Shown: positions 35,482 to 44,177 of the stretch, piece after piece
Layout of the letters: each line of letters starts with the position of its first letter
How positions within the stretch are numbered: position 1 is the stretch's first letter
Origin: CAZGCA01 sp964524145
Lineage (GTDB): Bacteria; Hydrogenedentota; CAZGCA01
Reading direction: 5' to 3'
Assembly (NCBI GenBank): GCA_964524145.1
Contig: CAZGCA010000013.1
Location: 1 to 64,000, forward strand
DNA: 64,000 nucleotides
Program-made: the position numbers and the translations under genes
The notes under the pieces: generated by a model
The model's database searches: none
Seen by the model: the letters and a program-made list of their open reading frames with translations, nothing else
Told to the model about the DNA's origin: nothing

Positions 35482-37127
35482 ACGTGCTAAAGACAGCCGA
35501 TCAGGGCACAATTCGCGTTGCCGACATTACTATTGCTCAATTGAGCCGGGGACTTTACCGAAGCACTGCAACTGCCTTCAAGGAACTTGTAAGCAACGCC
35601 TACGATGCTGATGCCGAAGTAGTGCGAATCGACACGAACTATCCGGAGTTTGATTTTATCTCATGTGTTGATGATGGGACAGGAATGCCGCTGGAGGAGT
35701 TCCTCAGGCATTTCAACGAAATGGGGATAGGAGCCTGTACCAAGAGGAAACAGCAAAAAGACAAAACAGAGGTTTACAACCGTCCCATCATTGGCAGACT
35801 GGGCATCGGAATGCTCGCCATTGGGCAGCTATGCCACAGCTTCGAAATCGAATCACACTACACCGACCCAGCAGACGGAAAGGCGAAAGCATATCACGCG
35901 GAGATCGTTCTTGCAGATCTGTCGATTCCTGACAAAGAGAAGGTCATACGCAACAATGACGCGGACACAAAAGAGATCCCGGCCGGTACCTGGGAATATG
36001 ACATCATTCCCTACGATGAGACGAGAAAGGGATTCCGGGTTTACTCCTGGGATGTGCGTTCCACATTTCGTGGCGAAATGAAGGACAGTGTCGATGAGAA
36101 ACAGCGTGGCAAGATATCCTTCAGCCTGTCACATTTGCATTCAACATTTTATGACAGCTCGACTAGGTCGGTGCGGGCTCACAAAGCGTATCTAGAGACA
36201 ATCTGGGAATTGGCTATCCTGTGCCCGCTGCCCTACTACGGCAAGACAGAAAACTATCCCGTTGACATGGGCGGTTTTTCACATAGCGATAAACGATCTA
36301 AGGAGTTTAAGGAGTTTCGGGCAGCTGCTAGACTCATACGAGATCGTCAACAACGATTCCTAAACGATAACTTCCGCGTTGTTTTCGATGGCATCGAACT
36401 CCGGCGTCATATACAACTGCCTACAGAAGGCGGGACACTACCGAGACTGTATTTCGTCGCATTCGATGACACTTGTTTCGATTCTCGTTTGACCTTCTAT
36501 GGCTACTTGTTCGCGCAGGTTTCGACGGGCATCAAACCACTCGAGCTAAACGGCGTGCAAATCCGCTTACGAGGAGTCGGCATCGGAGGCTACGACAGCA
36601 CATTCTTGAGATACCACAAGGCGATTGCAACGATACGCAGTAAGTGGGTGTCAGGAGAGATCTTCGTTGATGAAGGACTTGAATCAGCACTGAACATCGA
36701 CCGCGATAGTTTTAACGAACACGACGAACACTTCAAGAGGTTGCAGTCGGTGCTTCACGACAAGCTGGATCATGTGTTTGACGAGATAAACGCAATCGCT
36801 CGAGAACGCACAGACGCGCAGCGGGACAAGAAGGAGGAGAAACTCAAGAAGGACATCCAGAGAATTGTTGCTGAGCAGTCAAAAGGAAGATTCAGACTCC
36901 GCCGACGCGCTTTGGAGAGCGATGGCCCTATTGTTAGTGTTAACGAGGACAAGGGTGAAATTGTCCTCAACACAGCGGCCCGTCCGCTTAGAAAGAAGAA
37001 TCCCGACAGAATCATTCGGGCCGTTATGCTTGCCTATCACGCGGCTAAACGGATCACGAAGGATGAGGAAGAACAGGACAGCAAATTCTATGAACTTGTC
37101 AAAGAAGTACTGGATGCACTCATGTGA
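35478..37127 (+). CDS. GHKL (Hsp90/MutL-type) ATPase of the DndC-like cassette
   Basis: 549 residues. The N-terminal Bergerat ATP-binding fold is explicit: KELVSNAYDADA (Glu36, Asn40), VDDGTGM (residues 64-70) and IGRLGIGMLAIG (about 105-115). The rest includes a second domain typical of GHKL proteins, a charged helical stretch around residues 430-480 (AQRDKKEEKLKKDIQRI) and a C-terminal helical segment. No nuclease or kinase motif was recognised. Such ATPases act as nucleotide-driven clamps. Tight coupling at both ends (ATGA, GTGA) implies joint function with both neighbours. Low GC. Confidence 0.85.
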   Translation: MNVLKTADQGTIRVADITIAQLSRGLYRSTATAFKELVSNAYDADAEVVRIDTNYPEFDFISCVDDGTGMPLEEFLRHFNEMGIGACTKRKQQKDKTEVYNRPIIGRLGIGMLAIGQLCHSFEIESHYTDPADGKAKAYHAEIVLADLSIPDKEKVIRNNDADTKEIPAGTWEYDIIPYDETRKGFRVYSWDVRSTFRGEMKDSVDEKQRGKISFSLSHLHSTFYDSSTRSVRAHKAYLETIWELAILCPLPYYGKTENYPVDMGGFSHSDKRSKEFKEFRAAARLIRDRQQRFLNDNFRVVFDGIELRRHIQLPTEGGTLPRLYFVAFDDTCFDSRLTFYGYLFAQVSTGIKPLELNGVQIRLRGVGIGGYDSTFLRYHKAIATIRSKWVSGEIFVDEGLESALNIDRDSFNEHDEHFKRLQSVLHDKLDHVFDEINAIARERTDAQRDKKEEKLKKDIQRIVAEQSKGRFRLRRRALESDGPIVSVNEDKGEIVLNTAARPLRKKNPDRIIRAVMLAYHAAKRITKDEEEQDSKFYELVKEVLDALM

Positions 37128-38155
37128 AAACCCCTATTGACATTGACTACGATACCCACTACGCAAAGCATTGTGCTCGCTACTACGGGTGGCTGCCTGC
37201 AACCAAGACGTACCAGGAACAGATCGGTAGCGACACCCTCAAGTACTTCACGCTTTGTGCGAGGCAGGCCATTGATGTCTTTATGTTTGAACGCGAGGGC
37301 CTACTCAACAGAGACGCGAATGGAAAACTTGGCAACGTGGTCATTTGCGAGCAGGAACGCGAACACGCGTCCGAGATTTTCAACCTAGTCCGTCCTCCAC
37401 TCGAGGAGGCAATACTCGTTGGACCACTTGAGCAGATATTGACGTTTCGCGACACGCCAGCTACCAAAGGCCGCTCAGCTGATGAGTACGTCAAGGATCG
37501 GGAACTGCGTAGACTACTAAGACTAAAGGGGCTCTCTGAGCGAGCCAAAGCCTACTTTCCATTTCACATAATCAACTTCGATCCATACGGCAACCTTCTG
37601 AGTCCAGACCAGGAAGACAACCCGCTGTATCAAGCTCTGGAGAGGGTATTTGAACTCCAGAAAGGCGTCGATACGTTTCTGTTGTTTGTCACAACACCAA
37701 TTTTCCATGTTCATAGCGACACCGAAGCCCGCTTGAAACGGGATCTTGAATCTAATGCTTCGTCACACGAGGATATACGGAACGCTCTAGTGTCATCATT
37801 CGGCACGGCTGAATATGATTCGATTGACAGGAAGACCAGGGTAGCTATCGGATTCGCCAAGTCCTTGGTGATGTCAGCTGCCAAGAAAAGCGGATGGCAT
37901 CACAAACACCATGGCGTTTTCGTCTATGAGAGAGGCGGCGGAGGGAAAATGGTGAGTTCAGTAGTCCAATTCTCCAAGGAACTTGGTTCGTCCAATCAAA
38001 CTTCATATGTGGATGATGTCATTCGAGTAATCAAGAACAAGCCAAAGTACTACTCGCGGCAGACGTCTGAGAAAGACACCGTGGTAAGAAAGCACTTGAA
38101 CAAAGTAACCCAATACCGTGAAAAGACTCGGCTCGAGTATTTGCAGCAATCTTGA
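37124..38155 (+). CDS. Unknown protein of the DndC-like/GHKL cassette
   Basis: 343 residues, family not recognised. Two weak hints of a Rossmann-type methyltransferase are an acidic strand end VVICEQEREHA (about residues 72-82) and FHIINFDPYGNL (147-158), which resembles the DPFG/DPPY motif IV of nucleic-acid methyltransferases, followed by a hydrophobic strand FLLFVTTP. A glycine-rich motif I is not evident. Residues about 260-280 are His- and Gly-rich (GWHHKHHGVFVYERGGGG). It starts at a GTG overlapping the GHKL stop (GTGA). Nothing else identifies it. Confidence 0.7.
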   Translation: MKTPIDIDYDTHYAKHCARYYGWLPATKTYQEQIGSDTLKYFTLCARQAIDVFMFEREGLLNRDANGKLGNVVICEQEREHASEIFNLVRPPLEEAILVGPLEQILTFRDTPATKGRSADEYVKDRELRRLLRLKGLSERAKAYFPFHIINFDPYGNLLSPDQEDNPLYQALERVFELQKGVDTFLLFVTTPIFHVHSDTEARLKRDLESNASSHEDIRNALVSSFGTAEYDSIDRKTRVAIGFAKSLVMSAAKKSGWHHKHHGVFVYERGGGGKMVSSVVQFSKELGSSNQTSYVDDVIRVIKNKPKYYSRQTSEKDTVVRKHLNKVTQYREKTRLEYLQQS

Positions 38156-38290
38156 GCTATCGCCACTTCGCTCTAACCCCTCGGTAGGCGCATCTTCTTT
38201 CGCTCCTGCCTATCAGTACACCATTATGGTATGTTCGATCTCAAATCCATAGTACACGGCTAATGTATGTGTGTCACGCGGAAACCAGTG

Positions 38291-38299
38291 TGCTATAAT
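38291..38299 (+). promoter_or_regulatory. Extended -10 promoter for the sugar importer
   Basis: TGCTATAAT, a perfect TATAAT (38294-38299) with an extended -10 TG. A clear -35 is lacking; GTGTCA at 38271-38276 is 17 bases away. It places transcription start near 38306 and excludes the in-frame start at 38271. Confidence 0.65.
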
Positions 38300-38345
38300 A
38301 GCGTTCTTTACGGGATCGCATGCTGGTGAGAAAGGGAAGGGCTGG

Positions 38346-39836
38346 ATGCGCAGGTTTAACAACATTTCAGCGGCGCTCCTCCTTCTCGTCTTGTTGATCG
38401 TGCCCAAGGTGCAGAACTACGTCAGGGTTCGAGGGGAAGAAACGACCTGGGGAACCGGGCAGGCCACACACGAGATCGAGGTCTTCACGGGTTTCTATAC
38501 ACCCGGCTTCGTTCCCCATGGCATCGGTGATCCGCTCGAGATGTTTCGGGTTGTTGGAAAGGAGTATGAAGCCCTTCACCCCGACACGCGCATAGTCTTC
38601 CGGAAACAACCTGCGGTGGCCGGAACCGTCGAGGGCGAGTGGGTCCGTACACAGCTCGTAGGGGGGGTCGCACCCGAGATAGTGTCCATCAACACGGAGT
38701 CCGTCTGGCCGGACGTCGACAAGGGATGGTGGCTGAGTCTCGAACCGTATATGGCCGAGCCGAACCCCTACGTTCCGGGGTCCAAGACATGGTGGGAGAC
38801 CTTCGCCAACCAGGCGCTTACCCGCGCGAAGCGCGGTCCCGACGGCAACCTCTACAGCATCTCGTTCGACCTCGTTGAGACGGCGCTTTACTACAACAAA
38901 GATATCTTCAGGGAAGTCGGTGTCACGATCCCCGAGACCTGGGCCGAGTTCATCGAGATGCAGAAGACACTGAAAGCCGCTGGGTACATTCCGCTCTGTA
39001 TGGCCGACGCCAACGCTTCCGACTGGGCCCAGGACATCGTCTTCGACCAACTCTACTACCCGATACTTAAGGAGCTGGACATCGAACGCGGTCCAGAGGA
39101 GGAGGAGGAATACCTGCGCGGATACCTGTTTCCGAAAGAGCTCTGCTACAACATCAAGCGGGGCTACTTCAGCCCGGAGGACGAGCGGTACCGCGAGATG
39201 TGGCGGTTGCTCAAGGAGTGGCGTCAATACTGGAACCTCGACCTCGTCAACACCGACCGCATCCGGCTCTTCGTCACAGGCAGAGCGGCAATGCTCTGGG
39301 ACGGAAGTTATTTCATCAGGAGAATGCGCAACGACCCGTACGTCGATTTCGAGTGGGGCGTGTTTTACCTCCCGCCGATGACCGAGGAGACGTCGCCGTT
39401 CGCGACCGGTGTCGAAGCGGCGGTTATAGGCGGGGCGGGGCTGCAGCTCTCGGTCACCAAACGCGCGATTGACGACGGCGACCTCGATCAGACGATCGAC
39501 TTCCTGAGGTTCATCACGGCTCCTCACAACTGCGAACGGATTGTCAACGAGGCCGGAATGTTTATCCCGAACGTCAAGGGCGCGAAGATGGCGCCTCACC
39601 TCAAACCATTTGCGGAGATCATCAAGCGGCGCTATTGCACGGTCAAGTGGATGTTCTCGTTCGGTCCAGAGTTTAACGACTACATGCGGCGCACGTTTGC
39701 GCTCTATCTCGGCGGCGGAATCGAGCTCGACAGTTTCATGAGACTGCACCACGAACATCTGCAGGAGAGTGCGGACTACCTCATCGGGAAGGAGGGCTGG
39801 GATTTCACCGAGTTCGACAAGGCTGCAGGCCAATGA
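38346..39836 (+). CDS. Sugar ABC transporter substrate-binding protein
   Basis: 496 residues from ATG 38346 (GGAAGGG upstream). An uncleaved or cleaved N-terminal signal (ISAALLLLVLLIVP) leads into a family 1 solute-binding protein: IEVFTGFYTPGFVPHG, YEALHPDTRIVF, GGVAPEIVSINTESVW and ALYYNKDIFREVGVTIPETW. Members bind oligosaccharides in the periplasm. A cleaved lipobox was not seen, so it may be membrane-tethered or soluble. Two permeases follow with overlaps; no ATPase gene is present, so a shared MsmX-type ATPase is likely. Confidence 0.9.
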   Translation: MRRFNNISAALLLLVLLIVPKVQNYVRVRGEETTWGTGQATHEIEVFTGFYTPGFVPHGIGDPLEMFRVVGKEYEALHPDTRIVFRKQPAVAGTVEGEWVRTQLVGGVAPEIVSINTESVWPDVDKGWWLSLEPYMAEPNPYVPGSKTWWETFANQALTRAKRGPDGNLYSISFDLVETALYYNKDIFREVGVTIPETWAEFIEMQKTLKAAGYIPLCMADANASDWAQDIVFDQLYYPILKELDIERGPEEEEEYLRGYLFPKELCYNIKRGYFSPEDERYREMWRLLKEWRQYWNLDLVNTDRIRLFVTGRAAMLWDGSYFIRRMRNDPYVDFEWGVFYLPPMTEETSPFATGVEAAVIGGAGLQLSVTKRAIDDGDLDQTIDFLRFITAPHNCERIVNEAGMFIPNVKGAKMAPHLKPFAEIIKRRYCTVKWMFSFGPEFNDYMRRTFALYLGGGIELDSFMRLHHEHLQESADYLIGKEGWDFTEFDKAAGQ

Positions 39837-40780
39837 GTCCCACCAGTGGAAGAGCGTCAGAACGTCTTGGCCTCGCGGAACGCATGTGGAAGAACCGCCT
39901 CCTGTATCTCTGCCTTGTGCCCACCTTCACCCTCTTGCTCATATTCAATTATTACCCCGCGCTCTCGGCGTTTCAAAAGGCGTTCTACCGGTATGACGTG
40001 GGTACGAAGGCGGAATTCATCGGACTTTCTCACCTCCTGCGTCTCGTGAGAGATCCGGTCATCTGGAAAAGTGCGGGCAACCTCTTGAAACTGGGCCTCT
40101 TCGGGCTGGCTGCGGGACTCATCCCGCCCCTTATCGCTGCGGAACTGATCTTCCATCTGCGCAGCGAGCGATGGCGCTACTATTCCAGAGTGATCTTTGT
40201 CATTCCGATGGTGGTTCCCGGCGTGGCGATATCGCTGATCTGGCGGTTCATGTATGGAGACGCGGGACCTGTATCGGCTTTTCTCGAACTTATCGGGGCA
40301 GAGTCACTAATCCGGGGCTGGCTGAGCGACCCGCACACGGTGTTGTACGCCATCATGTTCGTGGGGTTTCCTTTCATCACCGGTCTGAACCTGCTGATCT
40401 ACTACTCGGGTCTGGCCAACATTCCGGACTCGATACTCGACGCAGCCAAGATCGACGGGGCCGGCATTCTTTCCACAATTTTCCGCGTTCACCTACCGTT
40501 CCTGATGAGCCCTGCGCGCATCCTGTCGATCATGACCGTAATCGCGGTCGTTCAGGGGTTCGAACGCATATTGATCATAACGGGCGCGGGGGAGGGAACC
40601 GGCGGCGGGCCGGGGTACGCATCGATGGTGCCCGGACTTTACATGTACTATCAGGCGTTCTCGTTCAAACGAATGGGGTATGCCTGTGCGATAGGGCTTG
40701 CGATGTTTGTCGTCCTGCTCGTTATTACGATGCTCCAGATGAAGTACATGCGGTCCGAAACGGAGTATGTCCCCGAGTGA
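39833..40780 (+). CDS. Sugar ABC transporter permease, MalF-like
   Basis: 315 residues with six predicted membrane segments. The coupling-helix EAA motif, which contacts the ATPase, is seen in DSILDAAKIDGAGILSTIFRVHLPFL. The first permease of the CUT1 pair, it overlaps the binding-protein gene by 4 bases (ATGA) and the next permease gene by 14. Confidence 0.92.
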   Translation: MSPTSGRASERLGLAERMWKNRLLYLCLVPTFTLLLIFNYYPALSAFQKAFYRYDVGTKAEFIGLSHLLRLVRDPVIWKSAGNLLKLGLFGLAAGLIPPLIAAELIFHLRSERWRYYSRVIFVIPMVVPGVAISLIWRFMYGDAGPVSAFLELIGAESLIRGWLSDPHTVLYAIMFVGFPFITGLNLLIYYSGLANIPDSILDAAKIDGAGILSTIFRVHLPFLMSPARILSIMTVIAVVQGFERILIITGAGEGTGGGPGYASMVPGLYMYYQAFSFKRMGYACAIGLAMFVVLLVITMLQMKYMRSETEYVPE

Positions 40781-41615
40781 TATGAGCGCACAACCTTCAA
40801 CCATGCGGCTGCGTTTCTTCTTTCATCGCAGCATGTTGGCCGTTCTCGCGATACTGACGTTCTTTCCGTTCGTATTCCTTTTCATCACGTCATTCAAGAG
40901 CTTACCGCAGTTCTACCGGCACTTTTGGATTCCCGCGTTTCCCCTGCACCTCAAAAACTACGTTGACGCGTGGGACGAAATCGCCAACTACCTCTCGAAC
41001 AGCATCATGGTGAGCGGTGCGACCCTGGTTGCTGTGCTGGCGCTCGCGTCGGTCGCGGGCTTCATCTTCGCGAGGTACTCGTTTCCCGGACGGAAGCTCC
41101 TGTTCGGCGCGGTGGTCTGCCTGCTGTTGGTCCCGGGATCGCTCACGCTCGTGCCGACATTCATGCTGATGAAGGATCTCGATTGGCTCAACACGTACCG
41201 CGTGCTTATCGTCCCCTTCGTATCGGGAGGACAGGTAGTGGCAATCTTCCTGATGCGCAACTACTTCGCGTCGATCCCGGAGGACCTGTTCGAGTCCGCC
41301 CGAATCGATGGCGCGTCCGGCTGGCGGCTCTTTCTCCACCTCGGGCTACCGCTCGCCAAACCGATGCTCGGCGTCGTTTGCATCGTCAACCTGCTCGGCA
41401 CCTGGAACAACTTCATCTGGCCGTTTGTGACAGTGACAGACTCGAACAAGAGCGTCGTGACCAACGGCCTGATGATCTTTAACAGCCAGTACGTGGGGCG
41501 GCTCGGCCCGATGTTTGCCGGCTATATCATCGCCTCGCTCCCGCTCGTGATTCTCTTCCTGATGATGACGCGCACGTTCATGCGCGGCATCACCAGCGGT
41601 GCGATCAAGGTGTGA
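40767..41615 (+). CDS. Sugar ABC transporter permease, MalG-like
   Basis: 282 residues, six membrane segments. The EAA coupling motif is EDLFESARIDGASGWRLFLHLGLPLAKP and the sequence ends in the usual short GAIKV tail of MalG-type subunits. It pairs with the upstream permease to form the membrane channel of the CUT1 importer. ATG 40782 is an alternative start. It converges with the GT2 gene 27 bases later. Confidence 0.92.
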   Translation: MSPSDMSAQPSTMRLRFFFHRSMLAVLAILTFFPFVFLFITSFKSLPQFYRHFWIPAFPLHLKNYVDAWDEIANYLSNSIMVSGATLVAVLALASVAGFIFARYSFPGRKLLFGAVVCLLLVPGSLTLVPTFMLMKDLDWLNTYRVLIVPFVSGGQVVAIFLMRNYFASIPEDLFESARIDGASGWRLFLHLGLPLAKPMLGVVCIVNLLGTWNNFIWPFVTVTDSNKSVVTNGLMIFNSQYVGRLGPMFAGYIIASLPLVILFLMMTRTFMRGITSGAIKV

Positions 41616-41642
41616 TGAGACTGGGTCTGCCGGCCGGAAAGG

Positions 41643-42623
41643 TCAGTCTTTGGCCATCTCGTCGAGCCGTTTCTTGAGGCTCAAGTTCTCGCGTTGCACC
41701 TTGTAGATCTCTTTGCGGAGCGAGACGATCTGTGTGCCGATAAACCCGAGGATGAGAATCTGCATGCCCGTGACGATCAGCAGCACCATCAGCGTCATCA
41801 ACGGCCGTTCGGGGTTCAGTTGCGCCCGACGCCAGAGGTAGATGAAGTAGACGCCGAGAGCCAGTCCCGCCATCCCGAAGAGTATCCCGATGGCGCCGAA
41901 GAGCATCATCGGTCGTTCGGACAGCGAGAAAAGCAGGTGGGAGGCCGATGTCGCCCGGAACCTGAACTTCGATCTCCCGTGCCGCCGGAAGGTGAGCGTG
42001 GCGGGTAGTTCGCAGACGTTGAACCCGTTCGCCAACGCTTTCGAGAGTATCTCGAGATGTATCTCTTTCCCGTCGGACTCGAGTTCGAGCGACTCGATAA
42101 CGTGGCGCCTGTACCCGCGCAATATGCCTGTTACCGTCTTGACGTGCCCGCCGAGCGCGCGACCCACCACAACGTTGCCCAACTTGCTGACGAGGAGCCT
42201 GAATGGAGGCACGCTTTCGGTCCGGCCACCCCGGCAATACGGGCTCCCGACGACGACGTCAACGCCGGGCTCGGCCTCCAGCTTCCGGTAAAGCAACGCG
42301 ATGTGTTCCGCCGAGTACGTGAGATCGGCGTCTAGCGTTACGATTATCTCGCCCCGGGCGGTCGCGAAACCCGTTCGCAACGCTTTTCCCCTGCCGAAAT
42401 TGCGCTGGTGCGACTCGATGCGGAGGATTTCATGCTCTTTCGCCAGCTCGGCAAGCCGTTCGAGAGTCGAGTCGGTGCTGCCGTCGTCAACGCACACTAT
42501 CTCGGCTCGCACGCCCAGGCCGTCCACCACACGCGATATCTCGGTGACGGTGGCCACGACGTTCTCGGCCTCGTTGTACATCGGTACGACGACGCTGAGT
42601 TCTACTCGATTTGAGTCAATCAT
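41643..42623 (-). CDS. GT2 glycosyltransferase, dolichol-phosphate-mannose-synthase-like
   Basis: 326 residues. The catalytic GT-A domain starts LSVVVPMYNEAENV, has VCVDDGSTDSTLERL, GKALRTGFATARGEI and the metal-binding LDADLTY. Two membrane segments follow (about residues 235-300), then a short charged coiled coil (VQRENLSLKKRLDEM). This layout matches GtrB/DPM1-type enzymes that transfer sugars to polyprenyl phosphate at the inner membrane for LPS or glycan modification. The donor is unknown. Confidence 0.88.
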   Translation of the reverse strand: MIDSNRVELSVVVPMYNEAENVVATVTEISRVVDGLGVRAEIVCVDDGSTDSTLERLAELAKEHEILRIESHQRNFGRGKALRTGFATARGEIIVTLDADLTYSAEHIALLYRKLEAEPGVDVVVGSPYCRGGRTESVPPFRLLVSKLGNVVVGRALGGHVKTVTGILRGYRRHVIESLELESDGKEIHLEILSKALANGFNVCELPATLTFRRHGRSKFRFRATSASHLLFSLSERPMMLFGAIGILFGMAGLALGVYFIYLWRRAQLNPERPLMTLMVLLIVTGMQILILGFIGTQIVSLRKEIYKVQRENLSLKKRLDEMAKD

Positions 42624-42691
42624 ACAGGCCGTCGGGCCTCCCCCCTCGAGGTGACGTTACACCGTTCATCCGGCCATTGGCCGCAGGACCA

Positions 42692-43705
42692 TTATCTGCT
42701 CTTCCGGCCGCCGATCTTCACCGGACGACCAAGCTCGGCCGACTTCGCAACAGCTAGCACCAGTTCGAGCGTCTTCGCCCCTTCGGTTATCGGCACGCGC
42801 GGTTCCCGTTTCGTGCCTATGACAGAGAGCAGATCCTTCATCTCGGCGGCGTAGAAATCCTTCTCGGAAGCGATGGTAGTGGTCGTCGGCGTGTCGGTCT
42901 CAGTGTGATGAATCACCGCGTTGTTCGGGTCGGTAAACTCGACCGTGGCGTTCTTGGCAACCAGCCGCCAGTCCCCGGTCCACTTGCCCGGAATCGCCCC
43001 GTTGGTCGCACCCACCACTGCGACGGCGCCGTTCTTGAACCGTACGACCGTGCCGCTGACGTCCTCGACGGTGTAACTGGGGACGTTCCGGTGAAACACG
43101 TTGCCTGTTTCGCAGTACACGTGGTCGGGCTCCCCGAGCAGATGTCGGGTCATGTCAAAGACGTGTATGACCTGTTCGACAACCTGACCGCCGCTCCTGG
43201 TCTTGTCACGCCACCATTGCGAATGCAGGCTGTTGCAGAAGAACCGTGCGGTCATCAGGCCGGGCTTGCCGGCTGCGCGCGAGTCCAGAAGGTCCTTCGT
43301 TTTCTCGACCGCTGCCCCGAACCGGTACATAAACCCGACTTGGCACTTGACTTTTGCGCGCCGCACCGCGTTGACCATGCTGCGTGCACGTCGCGTAGTG
43401 AGAGCGATCGGCTTCTCGATGAATATATTAACACCCTTGCGGGCGGCGTATTCCAGCTCGCCGCTATGCGCGAACGGCGGTAACGATATGCAGACAACGT
43501 CGAGGGAACAGTCGTCTATCAGCTTGCGCCAGCTGGTGAATAGCTCCGCTCGCGACCCGAAACACGTGTGGTTTACGTGCTCGGCCCGTTCGCGTACGAG
43601 ATCGCAGAGGCCGACGACGCGAACAGTATCGAGGTCGGCGAGCTTTCCCGCGTGACCGTGCCCGATGGCGCCGCACCCTATCATACCAACTCTCAACAGT
43701 CGCAC
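42692..43705 (-). CDS. Gfo/Idh/MocA family oxidoreductase
   Basis: 337 residues. The NAD(P) Rossmann motif is GMIGCGAIGHGHAGKL, with the EKPIAL motif around residue 97 and a GFMYRFGAAVEKTK block, then the C-terminal substrate domain (GGQVVEQVIHVFDMTRHLLG). It probably oxidises a sugar or inositol-type substrate. Translation begins at GTG with GAGGAGGG 6 bases upstream. It lies between the HU gene and GT2, with no clear pathway context. Confidence 0.9.
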   Translation of the reverse strand: MRLLRVGMIGCGAIGHGHAGKLADLDTVRVVGLCDLVRERAEHVNHTCFGSRAELFTSWRKLIDDCSLDVVCISLPPFAHSGELEYAARKGVNIFIEKPIALTTRRARSMVNAVRRAKVKCQVGFMYRFGAAVEKTKDLLDSRAAGKPGLMTARFFCNSLHSQWWRDKTRSGGQVVEQVIHVFDMTRHLLGEPDHVYCETGNVFHRNVPSYTVEDVSGTVVRFKNGAVAVVGATNGAIPGKWTGDWRLVAKNATVEFTDPNNAVIHHTETDTPTTTTIASEKDFYAAEMKDLLSVIGTKREPRVPITEGAKTLELVLAVAKSAELGRPVKIGGRKSR

Positions 43706-43771
43706 AAATCACCCTCCTCAATCCGTCACAGAGCGGAATGTCTGTCGATACCGGTCAGGTTGTCGCGCCTG

Positions 43772-44047
43772 CTACGGCTTCATCAACCGGCCGGGCTTGA
43801 ACGTCACGACACGGCGCGGCGGGATCGGCACACGTTCGCCCGTACGCGGATTGCGGCCCGTGCGTGCGCCGCGCATCTTCACCTGGAAGACACCGAAGTT
43901 GCGGAACTCCAGCCGCTCGCCGCGCACCAGAGCTTCCGAGATCTTATCGAACATGCACTGCACGGACTTGGCTACTATTCCCTGGGGCATACCTGTTTTG
44001 CGCGCCACCTGGTTTACAAGCTCGCGCTTGGTGAGTGTCGACGCCAT
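43772..44047 (-). CDS. HU/IHF family DNA-binding protein
   Basis: 91 residues, normal for this nucleoid-protein family. It begins TLTKRELVNQVARKTG and carries the DNA-binding beta-arm (GARTGRNPRTGERVPIPPRRVVTFKPG), with the conserved arm proline region, and ends in a short basic tail. It bends and compacts DNA. ATG 44047 has GGGGAGAAAACG upstream, and a strong promoter is at 44103-44131. A longer frame to 44260 runs through the promoter and is rejected. HU versus IHF subunit cannot be decided. Confidence 0.93.
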   Translation of the reverse strand: MASTLTKRELVNQVARKTGMPQGIVAKSVQCMFDKISEALVRGERLEFRNFGVFQVKMRGARTGRNPRTGERVPIPPRRVVTFKPGRLMKP

Positions 44048-44102
44048 CGTTTTCTCCCCATAATCCGTTCCGTTATGGACAGCTAACTCTTTTAGCGACA
44101 CT

Positions 44103-44131
44103 ATTATACCACATCTCGGCCCCGATGTGAA
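44103..44131 (-). promoter_or_regulatory. Strong promoter for the HU/IHF gene
   Basis: On the minus strand TTCACA (44131-44126), a 17-base spacer and a perfect TATAAT (44108-44103), about 60 bases upstream of the HU start. Confidence 0.7.
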
Positions 44132-44177
44132 GGGGAATGATGGCCCGGCGCGCCGAAAACACGTCCCAAGGGAGAGA

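Noticed and set aside
34231..38155. Integrase, transposase or tRNA attachment site bordering the cassette
   Set aside because: I looked at both flanks and found only the decayed binding-protein fragment and promoters; no recombinase or tRNA is visible.
38367..39833. 488-codon minus-strand frame opposite the sugar-binding protein
   Set aside because: Shadow of the intact binding-protein gene, whose signal peptide, promoter and coupled permeases are all on the plus strand.
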